Positions 15,084 to 23,186 of a DNA stretch of 64,000 nucleotides are shown here, piece after piece. Position numbers and translations under genes: made by a program. Below the pieces are notes generated by a model. The model saw only the letters and a list, made by a program, of their open reading frames with translations, did no database searches and was not told the DNA's origin. Positions within the stretch are counted from its first letter, which is position 1, and each line of letters opens with the position of its first letter. The DNA is taken from positions 1 to 64,000 of the forward strand of contig CAMFEK010000005.1 of NCBI GenBank assembly GCA_945949395.1, given 5' to 3'. The stretch is from an uncultured Clostridia bacterium (GTDB lineage Bacteria > Bacillota > Clostridia > Christensenellales > Borkfalkiaceae).

Positions 15084-16750
15084 GCCTTGATGCGTTCAAA
15101 CATATTGTTGAGCGCGGAGACGAGCGCTTTGATGGAGGACACGATGATATCCTCGTGTACGCCCGCGCCCCAGTAGGTCACACCGTCCTTTTCCACGCCG
15201 ACGTAGGAGATGGCTTTGGAGGAGGATCCCTGCGAGAGGGCGTGCTGTTCGTAACCTTTCAACAGATAGCTCACGCCGAAATATTTTTTGAGCGCGTTGG
15301 AGACGGAGTCGAGTCTGCCGTTGCCGCTCGCGTTCACGCAAGCCACGTTGCCGTCAATCGCCACGCTCACCATCGTTTCGATGCCGCCGTTCACCTGCTT
15401 GTAGTGCGTCTCGCGCACGTCGAACACGGAGCGGTTCTCCACGAACTTCTCCATGAAGATCTCGTAGACCTCCTTGGGCTTTAATTCCTTGTGGAGCTTG
15501 TCGGAAACGTCCTTGGCGGCGTAACCCATGACCTCCTTCATCTGACGGGGCATCTTGATGCCGTACGCCTGTTCCAGCACGTATCCGACGCCTCCCTTGC
15601 CCGACTGCGAATTGATGCGGATCACGTCGCTCTCGTATTCTCTGCCCACGTCTTTAGGGTCGATGGGCAAATAGGGCACCGTCCAATGCTCGGGGTCGTT
15701 GCTCTTGCGGTATTCCATGCCCTTGGCAATGGCGTCCTGATGGGAGCCCGAAAACGCCGCGAACACGAGCTCGCCCGCATAGGGCTGACGGGGCGGCACG
15801 GGCATGGTGGTGTACGTCTTATACAGGGACGCGATGTAGGGCATATTCTCCAAATTGAGCTGAGGGTCCACGCCGTGGGAGAACATATTCATGGCGACCG
15901 TCACGATATCCACGTTTCCCGTGCGCTCGCCGTTGCCGAACAGGGTGCCCTCCACTCTGTCCGCGCCTGCAAGCAAGCCGAATTCGGTATCCGCCACGCC
16001 GCAGCCTCTGTCGTTGTGGGGGTGCAGGGAGATGACGACGTTTTCACGGTAATGCAGGTGCTTGTGCATGTATTCCACCTGTTGCGCGTACACGTGCGCC
16101 ATGGAGTGCTCCACGGTCACGGGCAGATTGATCACGGCTTTTCTGTCCGCGGTGGGCTGCCACACGTCGAGAACGGCGTTGCAGACCTCCAGGGAGTATT
16201 CGGGTTCCGTGCCCGTAAAGGATTCGGGGGAATACTCAAAGCGGTAATTTGCGCCCGCCTCTTCGGTGAGCTTTTTGAGGAGCGTCGCCCCGTCCACGGC
16301 GATCTGCTTGATCGCCTCTTTATCCTTTTTGAACACCTGCTCGCGCTGGGAGACGGAGGTGGAGTTGTAGACGTGAACGATCACGTTCTTCGCGCCCTTG
16401 ATGGCGTCGAAGGTCTTTTTGATGATGTGTTCCCTCGCCTGCGTCAGCACCTGAATGGTGACGTCGTCGGGAATGAGGTCGCGGTCGATGAGCGCGCGCA
16501 GAAATTCGTATTCCGTCTCGCTCGCCGCGGGGAAACCGACTTCGATTTCCTTAAAACCGATCTCCACGAGCAGTTTGAAAAATTCTATTTTGGTGTCTAA
16601 GCTCATGGGTTCCACGAGCGCCTGATTGCCGTCGCGTAAGTCCACGCTGCACCAAACGGGAGCTTTTTCCACGTCTTCTTTCGTCGCCCAGTCCATGCAG
16701 ACTTCGGGGGGGAGTCTGTACTGCTTTTCATACTTTTGGAAATTCTTCAT
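15080..16750 (-). CDS. leuA: 2-isopropylmalate synthase (LeuA2 type)
   Basis: 556 residues. It condenses acetyl-CoA with 2-oxoisovalerate in the first committed step of leucine synthesis. The metal- and substrate-binding sequence VDLRDGNQALVEPM and the HPHNDRGCG motif are intact. The C-terminal 130 residues form the leucine-sensing regulatory domain. Length and N-terminus (KYRLPPEVCMDWATKEDVEK-like) fit the LeuA2 group. No leuBCD genes are next to it. A leucine T-box leader lies upstream, and comF follows with overlapping codons. The start ATG at 16750 has a GAGGTG site. Confidence 0.95.
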   Translation of the reverse strand: MKNFQKYEKQYRLPPEVCMDWATKEDVEKAPVWCSVDLRDGNQALVEPMSLDTKIEFFKLLVEIGFKEIEVGFPAASETEYEFLRALIDRDLIPDDVTIQVLTQAREHIIKKTFDAIKGAKNVIVHVYNSTSVSQREQVFKKDKEAIKQIAVDGATLLKKLTEEAGANYRFEYSPESFTGTEPEYSLEVCNAVLDVWQPTADRKAVINLPVTVEHSMAHVYAQQVEYMHKHLHYRENVVISLHPHNDRGCGVADTEFGLLAGADRVEGTLFGNGERTGNVDIVTVAMNMFSHGVDPQLNLENMPYIASLYKTYTTMPVPPRQPYAGELVFAAFSGSHQDAIAKGMEYRKSNDPEHWTVPYLPIDPKDVGREYESDVIRINSQSGKGGVGYVLEQAYGIKMPRQMKEVMGYAAKDVSDKLHKELKPKEVYEIFMEKFVENRSVFDVRETHYKQVNGGIETMVSVAIDGNVACVNASGNGRLDSVSNALKKYFGVSYLLKGYEQHALSQGSSSKAISYVGVEKDGVTYWGAGVHEDIIVSSIKALVSALNNMFERIKA

Positions 16751-16794
16751 AAAATCACCTCAAATCGATTATTTTGACTGTGGGGCAAAGCCCT

Positions 16795-17070
16795 CTTTTC
16801 ATAAAATGAGAGAAAAAAAGCGGCTTTCGTCTCGATAAGAGACGCAAGTCGCGCGGTACCACTCTTTTTTACGGAAAAAATTCCGTACACTTTACAGGAT
16901 ACAGTCATATCCTTCTTCTATAACGGGAAGTCTCCGTTCCACGTCTACTTTTTGCATTTCGGGTGGACAGCTCGGCGGCGAGTTCGTCCCTTTTCCGTCG
17001 TTGCCTCGCACCAAACGGCAACTCTCTGAAAACGAAAGGAAAGGATTACTATTCCGCTTCTTTGCTTTGT
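16795..17070 (-). promoter_or_regulatory. T-box riboswitch, leucine-type, upstream of leuA
   Basis: The T-box antiterminator core GTGGTACCGCG is present on the minus strand near 16852-16866. In stem I, an AGTA motif and a GAACTC sequence give a CTC specifier codon, which fits leucine. The terminator helix GACTTGCGTCTC/GAGACGAAAGCCGC ends in a run of seven T residues near 16812-16818. Uncharged tRNA-Leu is expected to stabilise the antiterminator and switch leuA on. Confidence 0.92.
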
Positions 17071-17076
17071 AGAGGT

Positions 17077-17105
17077 ATTGTAACACAATAAAAGGGAAAA
17101 ATCAA
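17077..17105 (-). promoter_or_regulatory. Promoter of the T-box/leuA transcript
   Basis: Minus-strand TTGATT (17100-17105), 17-bp spacer, TACAAT (17077-17082). Confidence 0.82.
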
Positions 17106-17132
17106 GCGCTTTTTTGCTTATTTTTCGTGTTT

Positions 17133-17639
17133 TTACGGATTTTCCTCCTGCCATTTGAGTCGGTGGAGCTCGCCTTCCGTCTCCATGCCCGCAAAATCCG
17201 TCTGTCGGAGCGCCTCGTAGACGGCGACTGCCACCGCGTTGGAGAGGTTGAGGCACCTCACGCCGCCGAGCATGGGAATGCGCACGCAGTTCTTTTCGTG
17301 CGCGAGCAAAAGCTCCTCGGGAATGCCCGCCGTCTCCTTGCCGAACACCAAAAAGTCGCCGTCCGAATAATGCACCTCGCTGTGCGCCCTTCTGCCCTTG
17401 GAGGTAAAAAAGTAGAAATTCGCCTCGGGGAATCGGTCAAAGAGCTGAAAAACGTTATCGTAGTAGGAGATATCCACGAAATGCCAGTAATCCAGCCCCG
17501 CGCGCTTTAAGTACTTATCCGACACCTCGAAGCCGAGGGGGCGAATAAGGTGCAGATGCGCGCCTGTCGCCGCGCAGGTGCGCACGATATTGCCCGTGTT
17601 TTGGGGGATTTCCGGTTCGATCAAAACGATATGAAACAT
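17133..17639 (-). CDS. trmL: tRNA (cytidine/uridine-34 2'-O)-methyltransferase TrmL
   Basis: 168 residues, a minimal SPOUT methyltransferase that modifies the wobble position of tRNA-Leu isoacceptors. The N-terminus HIVLIEPEIPQNTGNIVRT and the knot region LVFGKETAGIPEELL and IPMLGGVRCLNLSNAVAVAV are diagnostic. The ATG at 17639 is chosen because the similarity begins there; a longer upstream frame reads through the leader. A promoter TTGCCA-17-TATGAT lies about 55-80 bp upstream. The leader contains a small CTCCCC/GGGGAG hairpin and a T run just before the ATG. Confidence 0.92.
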   Translation of the reverse strand: MFHIVLIEPEIPQNTGNIVRTCAATGAHLHLIRPLGFEVSDKYLKRAGLDYWHFVDISYYDNVFQLFDRFPEANFYFFTSKGRRAHSEVHYSDGDFLVFGKETAGIPEELLLAHEKNCVRIPMLGGVRCLNLSNAVAVAVYEALRQTDFAGMETEGELHRLKWQEENP

Positions 17640-17770
17640 AAAAAAAATACAATCCTTACTTGCAATTCTCCCCCTTCGGGGAGCACTCCTATCATATAAC
17701 ACTTTCGCTTTTTTGGCAACTTTTTCCGAGGGAAAAATCCAAAAAGAGAGAGTTTTTATCCTGAATTTAT

Positions 17771-17799
17771 TTGACAAGGGTGGTGGATAAGGTTATACT
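17771..17799 (+). promoter_or_regulatory. Sigma-A promoter of a short transcript upstream of ispE
   Basis: TTGACA (17771-17776), 17-bp spacer, TATACT (17794-17799). No gene follows before a terminator at about 17853-17888. Confidence 0.8.
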
Positions 17800-17805
17800 A
17801 TATAC

Positions 17806-17888
17806 ATAGTTCATTCATTTCGATTACCCACCCATATTTTTTCTCAATAAAGATTCCGTGCCCCTTTCGGCGCGGGATTTTTATTTTT
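17806..17888 (+). ncRNA. Candidate small RNA of about 80 nt
   Basis: A consensus promoter is followed after about 55 bp by an intrinsic terminator: a 10-bp stem (17853-17862 with 17869-17878) with loop CCTTTC and a TTTTATTTTTT tail. No open frame of useful length lies between. The unpaired part has the C-rich motif TTACCCACCCAT, again able to pair with ribosome-binding sites. It could be a small regulatory RNA; a very short peptide or an attenuated leader is less likely because ispE has its own promoter. Confidence 0.6.
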
Positions 17889-17911
17889 TCCCACTTTTCA
17901 CACGCGACCGC

Positions 17912-17940
17912 TTGAAAAAGCGCTCCCGTTATGGTAGAAT
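17912..17940 (+). promoter_or_regulatory. Promoter of ispE, directly abutting the start codon
   Basis: TTGAAA (17912-17917), 17-bp spacer, TAGAAT (17935-17940). The -10 box ends 6 bp before the ATG at 17947. Confidence 0.8.
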
Positions 17941-17946
17941 GTTCCT

Positions 17947-18873
17947 ATGATCACCGCATCGGTAAAATCTTACGCAAAACTCAATCTCACGCTGGATATC
18001 AAGGGGGCGAAAAACGGCTTTCACGAGCTCGATTCTTTGGTTTGCAGCGTGAATATCTGCGACACCCTCTTTCTCAAAAGGAGAAGGGATCCCCTCGTCA
18101 ACGTAACTATGCGCGGCAGGGGGAGCGAAAACATTCCCCCCGAAAAAAACAACGCCGTAAAGGCGGGTGAAGCCTTCGTGAGCGCCTTCGGCACGACGGG
18201 CGCGGATATCACGATCTGGAAGGATATCCCCCTTTCGGGCGGGCTGGGCGGTTCCTCCGCGGATATCGCGGGGGTTCTTCGCGGCATGGCGAAGCTGTAC
18301 GGCTTGACGCAGGAGAAGGAACGCTTGAAGGAGATCGCCGATTCTTTGGGGAGCGACGCGGGCTATATGCTCACGGGCGGCTTTGCCCGCCTGCGCGGCA
18401 GGGGGGAAATCGTACAGCCCCTTCCCTGCGTGGACGAACTGCATTTTTTGCTCATACAGCCCCCCACGGGCGTCTCCGCCAAGGAATGTTTCCTCGCGTT
18501 CGATCGCGAGAACGCCTCTTATCCCCCCGTAACGGAGCAAGCCGCCTTCGCGCTGATCGGCGAAAGGAGAGAGGAGTTTTTCTCCCTCTTGAAGAACGAT
18601 TTGCAAAACGCGGCGTGCTCGCTGAGCGGGGAGGTCAAACAAGCGGTGGCGGAGGGGAAGAGCTTTTCCCCCCTCGCCTGTTCGATGACGGGTTCGGGCA
18701 GCTGCGTGTTCGTCCTGTTCGAAAACGAGGAGTTTTGCCGCTGGGCAAAGAGTCGGTACAAAGGAAAGTTTTTAACGCGCATCGTCAAGAGCATCGTGCC
18801 GAACAAAAAACGGGAAAGCAAGTCTCTTTACTCCCTCACGGAGGAAGAGAAGAATTTATTAAACGGAGAATAA
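17947..18873 (+). CDS. ispE: 4-diphosphocytidyl-2-C-methyl-D-erythritol kinase
   Basis: A 308-residue GHMP kinase of the MEP isoprenoid pathway that phosphorylates the 2-hydroxyl of CDP-ME. The substrate-binding N-terminus SVKSYAKLNLTLDI and the ATP loop PLSGGLGGSSADIAG are clear, with CSMTGSGSCVF as motif 3. About 25 residues of extra, lysine-rich C-terminus extend beyond typical IspE (280-290). In Bacillus ispE also lies in the metS-ksgA-veg region. The transcript is predicted leaderless. The next gene follows at 3 bp, so the two are co-transcribed. Confidence 0.94.
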   Translation: MITASVKSYAKLNLTLDIKGAKNGFHELDSLVCSVNICDTLFLKRRRDPLVNVTMRGRGSENIPPEKNNAVKAGEAFVSAFGTTGADITIWKDIPLSGGLGGSSADIAGVLRGMAKLYGLTQEKERLKEIADSLGSDAGYMLTGGFARLRGRGEIVQPLPCVDELHFLLIQPPTGVSAKECFLAFDRENASYPPVTEQAAFALIGERREEFFSLLKNDLQNAACSLSGEVKQAVAEGKSFSPLACSMTGSGSCVFVLFENEEFCRWAKSRYKGKFLTRIVKSIVPNKKRESKSLYSLTEEEKNLLNGE

Positions 18874-18876
18874 AAC

Positions 18877-19782
18877 ATGGAAGAAAGAGAACTCGATGAA
18901 GATTTGGGTCTGACCATTCAGATCAAGAAGAGAAAGGACGGTCTCAACGAGGTCGTGGACGAAAACGCCGAAAAGGCTCCTACGGAGGAAGGGGAGGACG
19001 TCCTGTTTTCCCTGCCCGAAGAGGAGGAAGAGCAAGAGGCGGAAGGCGAGGAATTTGCCGACATTTCCCCCGAACAGATGGCAGAATACCTGCAAGAGAG
19101 GGAGGCAGCCGCGCTGAAAGCGAAGGCTCTCGCGGACGAAAACCTGAATAAGGCGATCGAATGCGAGGCGTCGGGCGATAGGGAGAGCGCGCTCTCTTAT
19201 TACGAGGCGGCTTTGGACGCCGAGCCTACCCGCTTGGAAACGAATTTGCGGTACGCCGCGCTCCGCACGGAGAATTTCACCGCTTACGAGGATTTCGATA
19301 CTTTGAGAGATGCCGTGGAGGAGGGAGAGGAAAACTGCGGCGAAAAGTTCCGTCTCGCCGTCAAGGCAAAGTACGCCGATCCCATATTCAAGCAGATACG
19401 CCTGCTCGCCGACAAGGCGGACGCGCTCTCAAAAGAGCTTTCCGCCAAAAAGGAAGAGCGCAGAAAGGCGTTCAAGCGGGACTATCTCTTCAAGCGCAGA
19501 GCGGTCGTCCTTTCGGCGATCCCCCTCGTGCTGCTTGCTGTCCTCACCGTCGTTTTCGCCTTCAATATCGCGAGCGTAAAGGATTCCACCTTCCTGATCC
19601 TCACGATCGCGGGCGCGGCGTGCACGCTCGTCTCCTTTGCCGTATTCCTGATTTTGGGCAGAAAGCTGAGCACGGCGCAAAACCGCCTCGCCGCCAACGA
19701 GCGGGACGAGAGCACGCAGCTCGGCAGGGATTTCCTTGAACTGAAGGGCAGAGTCTCCTTTTTGAGTCAGATCGTAAAATAA
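18877..19782 (+). CDS. Acidic membrane protein with TPR-like region
   Basis: 301 residues with no recognised family. Residues 1-75 are strongly acidic and probably disordered (EEEEEQEAEGEE). Residues 80-140 form a TPR-like helical pair (EASGDRESALSYYEAALDAEP). A lysine/arginine-rich coiled coil (about 165-205) leads into two membrane segments (about 209-230 and 238-258), and a second coiled coil ends the protein. Both termini are therefore likely cytosolic. It follows ispE by 3 bp and is closed by a terminator. It may scaffold other proteins, but nothing firmer can be said. Confidence 0.78.
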   Translation: MEERELDEDLGLTIQIKKRKDGLNEVVDENAEKAPTEEGEDVLFSLPEEEEEQEAEGEEFADISPEQMAEYLQEREAAALKAKALADENLNKAIECEASGDRESALSYYEAALDAEPTRLETNLRYAALRTENFTAYEDFDTLRDAVEEGEENCGEKFRLAVKAKYADPIFKQIRLLADKADALSKELSAKKEERRKAFKRDYLFKRRAVVLSAIPLVLLAVLTVVFAFNIASVKDSTFLILTIAGAACTLVSFAVFLILGRKLSTAQNRLAANERDESTQLGRDFLELKGRVSFLSQIVK

Positions 19783-19788
19783 CGCGTG

Positions 19789-19823
19789 GGCGTGGTTCGC
19801 TACCGAACCACGCAATTTTTACA
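19789..19823 (+). terminator. Terminator of the ispE operon
   Basis: 10-bp stem GCGTGGTTCG/CGAACCACGC with loop CTAC and a T run. Confidence 0.88.
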
Positions 19824-19939
19824 AAATGCGTTGGAAAAGATTTTTCTTTCGGCGCAGGTTGTGGTATAATGGTGTCGTTTCAGGGGCGACGGGGCGCGCC
19901 GCCCCCGCTTTTTTGGATTTTTACTTCAGGAGGACAAGG

Positions 19940-20692
19940 TTGAAAAGAAAGATTTGGATCATAATCGGCGTTCTCGCGATCATTCTTTTCATCGCAGCTC
20001 TGCCTTTCTCGTACTTTTTGGGACGACAATCCGTCAAAGAGCCGCAGGAGGAACCATCCCCGACTCAACCGTTGCCGTCCGACGAGGAACCTTCGCCGCA
20101 GGAACACGAGCACGTCTACGGCGGGAGCGTGACGGCGCCGACCTGTCTAAACGAGGGCTATACGACTTATCGCTGCACGGTGTGCGGCGAGACGTACCTT
20201 GGCGACTTTACGCCCGCCAAGGGTCACGCGCCCGCGAAAGAGGAAGATATTCTTCCCACCTGCACGAAAAGCGGCAAAAAGGGCAGAGAGAGTTGCTCCC
20301 TCTGCGGGGAAACGCTCGCGGAAGAAGAAATTTTAGCTCCTCTCGGTCACGATTTTCTGACGGAGGAGAGAAAGGCGACCTGTACTTCCTACGGCAAGCG
20401 CGTCGTCACTTGCAGCCGCTGCGACTATTACGAGGAAGAGAAACTTCCGCGATCGGCGCACGATTACGAGGTGATTCTTCGCGAGGAAGCCCGTTGCGGC
20501 GAGGACGGGAAGATCGTCTACGCCTGCTCTTTTTGCGGCGGGCAGAAAACGGAGATCCTCGAAAAGAAGGAGCACGACTTTGAAACGATCACGGTGCCCG
20601 TCTCTTCGGCGGGCGGCGGCGTGAAGAAGAGATGCCGTCTCTGCGGCTACGAATACTGGGTGAGTTACACCGACCCGCCCGATCCCGAATAA
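19940..20692 (+). CDS. Membrane-anchored protein with repeated CxxC modules
   Basis: 250 residues from a TTG start that has a strong AGGAGG site 5 bp upstream; the earlier frame overlaps the promoter (TATAAT near 19866, extended by TG). One N-terminal membrane segment (residues 5-25) is followed by a Pro/Glu-rich linker and about five modules of roughly 38 residues, each with a CxxC knuckle (YRCTVCGETY, ESCSLCGET, VTCSRCDYY, YACSFCGGQ, KRCRLCGYE) and an HD or HV pair. Similar zinc-ribbon-like modules occur in surface proteins of gut Clostridia. It is probably an extracellular anchored protein; ligand and function are unknown. Confidence 0.8.
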   Translation: MKRKIWIIIGVLAIILFIAALPFSYFLGRQSVKEPQEEPSPTQPLPSDEEPSPQEHEHVYGGSVTAPTCLNEGYTTYRCTVCGETYLGDFTPAKGHAPAKEEDILPTCTKSGKKGRESCSLCGETLAEEEILAPLGHDFLTEERKATCTSYGKRVVTCSRCDYYEEEKLPRSAHDYEVILREEARCGEDGKIVYACSFCGGQKTEILEKKEHDFETITVPVSSAGGGVKKRCRLCGYEYWVSYTDPPDPE

Positions 20693-20711
20693 CGAAAAAA
20701 AAGGACTGAAT

Positions 20712-21830
20712 ATGATTTATTTCGACCATGCGGCGACGACGCCGCTCGATGAGCAAGTCTTGCAAAAGATGCTCCCCTACTTTACGCAAACGTTCGGCAA
20801 TCCCGATTCCGCTCACGCCTACGGGCGCAGGGCGATGGCGGGGGTGGACGCCGCCCGCGACGAAATCGCGGCGATTTTGAAGGTCAAGCCCAAGGAAATT
20901 TATTTCACCTCGGGCGGCAGCGAGGGGAATACCTGGGCGATTCGTCAAACCGTCAAGGCGCGCGGCGGCAAGCACGTTATCGTGGGCAGCACCGAGCACC
21001 CGTCCGTCCTCAATTGCGCTAAGCAGCTGACGGAAGAGGGGGTGGAAGTCACCTATCTGCCCGTGGACGAAAACGGCGTCGCGAGCCTCTCCGCGTTAGA
21101 GGGCGCTCTCCGAAAGGACACTTCGCTCGTCGCCGTCATGGCGGGCAACAACGAGACGGGCGCTTTACAGCCCGTCGAACAGATCTCCGCGCTGTTGCGC
21201 CCGCGCGGCATTCATTTCCATTGCGACTGCGTGCAGACGGCGGGGCTGTACGATCTGCCCGTGGGGATAGCGGACAGTATCTCCGTCTCCGCGCACAAAT
21301 TCTACGGTCCCAAGGGCGTCGGATTTGTCTACTTAAAAAGCGGAACGGCTATCCGCCCCCTCGTAAACGGCGGCGAACAGGAACGCGGCTTGCGCGGCGG
21401 CACCACCAACGTGCCCGGCGTCGTCGGCATGGCGGAAGCCTTTTCCCGCTCTCAGCGCGCGCGGGAGGGGGATAAGGCGCATATCGCCGCCCTTCGCGAT
21501 ACCTTGGAAGAGCGCCTGCTCAAGGAAATCGGCAACGTTCGCATTTCGAGTCGGGGCGCGGATCGCCTTGCGGGTATCTCCAACGTCACCTTTTTCGGCG
21601 CGCAGGGCACCTCCCTTCTCTTCCGTCTGGACAGCATGGGCATCGCCGTCTCTTTGGGCTCGGCGTGCGCGTCCGGCTCCATCGGCGCGAGCCACGTGCT
21701 CACCGCTATGGGCATGAGCGAAAAGGACGCCCTCTCCTCCGTCCGCTTTTCTTTCGGCAGGGAGAATACGGCGGCAGAGGTGGATCAAACGGTGTCGGCG
21801 TTAAAAGAGATATTGCCCTCGCTCCGCTGA
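20712..21830 (+). CDS. Cysteine desulfurase (NifS/IscS type)
   Basis: A 372-residue PLP enzyme that takes sulfur from cysteine and makes a protein persulfide for Fe-S clusters or tRNA thiolation. The N-terminus YFDHAATTPLDEQVL, the PLP lysine in VSAHKFYGPKG, and the catalytic cysteine in SLGSACASGS are present. The loop around the cysteine is of the longer, group I type. No iscU is adjacent. Clostridial homologues often act with MnmA, which lies 9 kb away here. It follows the CxxC-module gene by 19 bp and ends at a terminator. Confidence 0.93.
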   Translation: MIYFDHAATTPLDEQVLQKMLPYFTQTFGNPDSAHAYGRRAMAGVDAARDEIAAILKVKPKEIYFTSGGSEGNTWAIRQTVKARGGKHVIVGSTEHPSVLNCAKQLTEEGVEVTYLPVDENGVASLSALEGALRKDTSLVAVMAGNNETGALQPVEQISALLRPRGIHFHCDCVQTAGLYDLPVGIADSISVSAHKFYGPKGVGFVYLKSGTAIRPLVNGGEQERGLRGGTTNVPGVVGMAEAFSRSQRAREGDKAHIAALRDTLEERLLKEIGNVRISSRGADRLAGISNVTFFGAQGTSLLFRLDSMGIAVSLGSACASGSIGASHVLTAMGMSEKDALSSVRFSFGRENTAAEVDQTVSALKEILPSLR

Positions 21831-21851
21831 TTCCCGCATATTTTTCAAAAA

Positions 21852-21884
21852 ACGACCGTTCGCCAAATGTGCGAACGGTTTTCG
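21852..21884. terminator. Bidirectional terminator between cysteine desulfurase and guaD
   Basis: 8-bp stem CCGTTCGC/GCGAACGG (21856-21863 with 21871-21878), with a T run on the plus strand and A-rich flank giving T residues on the minus strand. It separates two convergent genes. Confidence 0.85.
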
Positions 21885-21890
21885 TATTCT

Positions 21891-23186
21891 TTATAAAATT
21901 TGATTGCCCTTGACGAATTTTGCCCGTAAGCCCTTTTCGTCGAGATTGAGATAGACGGCTCGCTCCAACCGCTCCTTTATGCTCATAGGTTGCGGGTGGG
22001 GCAACATGCCGTCGTCGAGCACGATCGCGTCCAGTTCGTAGCCGCTCTCGAAACTTCCGACCTTGCCGAAAAATTCGCCGCCTCCCTTGGTCGCCAAATA
22101 CAGCCCCTCGTCTATCGTGAGCGGCTCGCAGGTACCATCGACGTACCGCTTATACATCTTCGAGGACTGCACCGCGGCTTTGATCGCGCAAAACAGGGAA
22201 AGGCTCTCGCCGCCCGCCACGTCGCTGCCGATGCCGACTTTCAGCCCCGCTTTTAAGTATTTTTTGACGGGCGCTATGCCCGAGCACACATTGAGGTTCG
22301 AGCTCGGACAATGCACGATAAAGACGCCCTGCTCCTTCATGCGCTCGATTTCCTTTTCGCCCGAATACACGCAATGCGCCATGAGCGTTTTGACTGCCTC
22401 GCCCGTTATGCGGTCTCTCCCGAACAGGGACGCCTTGTCGTACCCTTCGCCGTAATAGGAGATATCGGGGCGGAGCGCATGCACGTACGCGATCTCCGAG
22501 GGGTTTTCCGACAGGTGCGACTGCACGGGCAGGGAATACCTTCTCCTCACGCGTTCGAGTCCTTCCATCAGTGCGTCCGTGCAGGAAGGGAGAAAGCGCG
22601 GGGTGAGAATGGGGAAGGTGTTTTCGTAGTTCTTTTTTAGGACGTCCTCTATCCAGCGCACCGTATCCTCTTCCGACTGCCGAGCGCTCGGCTCGCGCAG
22701 GGGATCGGGCGCGTCGCGGTCCATATTCACCTTGCCGATCAGGCTGACGAGCCCCGTCTGCTCCATTTTATCCATCAAAAGCAGGGTAGCCTCGCGGTGC
22801 CTGCTGGCAAATACGCTCGCGCGCGTGGTCGCGCTCTCCTTCATGGCGGCGGCAAACAGCGTATACGCCTTGTCGGCGTAGTCCAAATCGGCGTACTTGC
22901 TCTCTTCGGGAAAGGCGTAGCGTTGCAGCCAGTCCATAAGCTCCAAATCCATGCCCGTGCCGCGGTAGGAAAATTGCGGCGCGTGCACGTGCAGATCGAC
23001 AAGCCCTGGCAGGACGAGTTTTCCCGTAAAATCGAGAAGGGGATAGCAAGAAAATTCCTGCGGCAGAGAGGGGAACACGCCCGCCGAAACGCCGTCTTTG
23101 CATACGAGGTAGGCGTTTTCGTGCGTTTCCAGCTCTTCCGCCGTGCGGTTGAAACAGATATCTCCTTTTATGACGAACCTTTTCAT
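21891..23186 (-). CDS. guaD: Guanine deaminase
   Basis: A 431-residue zinc amidohydrolase that converts guanine to xanthine. Metal ligands are visible as HVHAPQF (the HxH motif with the GuaD-type APQF), QSHLSEN, AHCVYSG and GIGSDVAGG. The PQF after HxH and the active-site Arg/Glu spacing fit guanine deaminase better than SAH deaminase. Its start overlaps the end of the ThrE-like exporter gene by 4 bp, so the two are one transcript. It allows use of guanine as a nitrogen or purine source. Confidence 0.9.
   Translation of the reverse strand: MKRFVIKGDICFNRTAEELETHENAYLVCKDGVSAGVFPSLPQEFSCYPLLDFTGKLVLPGLVDLHVHAPQFSYRGTGMDLELMDWLQRYAFPEESKYADLDYADKAYTLFAAAMKESATTRASVFASRHREATLLLMDKMEQTGLVSLIGKVNMDRDAPDPLREPSARQSEEDTVRWIEDVLKKNYENTFPILTPRFLPSCTDALMEGLERVRRRYSLPVQSHLSENPSEIAYVHALRPDISYYGEGYDKASLFGRDRITGEAVKTLMAHCVYSGEKEIERMKEQGVFIVHCPSSNLNVCSGIAPVKKYLKAGLKVGIGSDVAGGESLSLFCAIKAAVQSSKMYKRYVDGTCEPLTIDEGLYLATKGGGEFFGKVGSFESGYELDAIVLDDGMLPHPQPMSIKERLERAVYLNLDEKGLRAKFVKGNQIL

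Noticed and set aside
15491..16600. 369-codon plus-strand ORF opposite leuA
   Set aside because: Shadow of leuA in GC-rich DNA; histidine/valine/arginine-rich translation without any domain.
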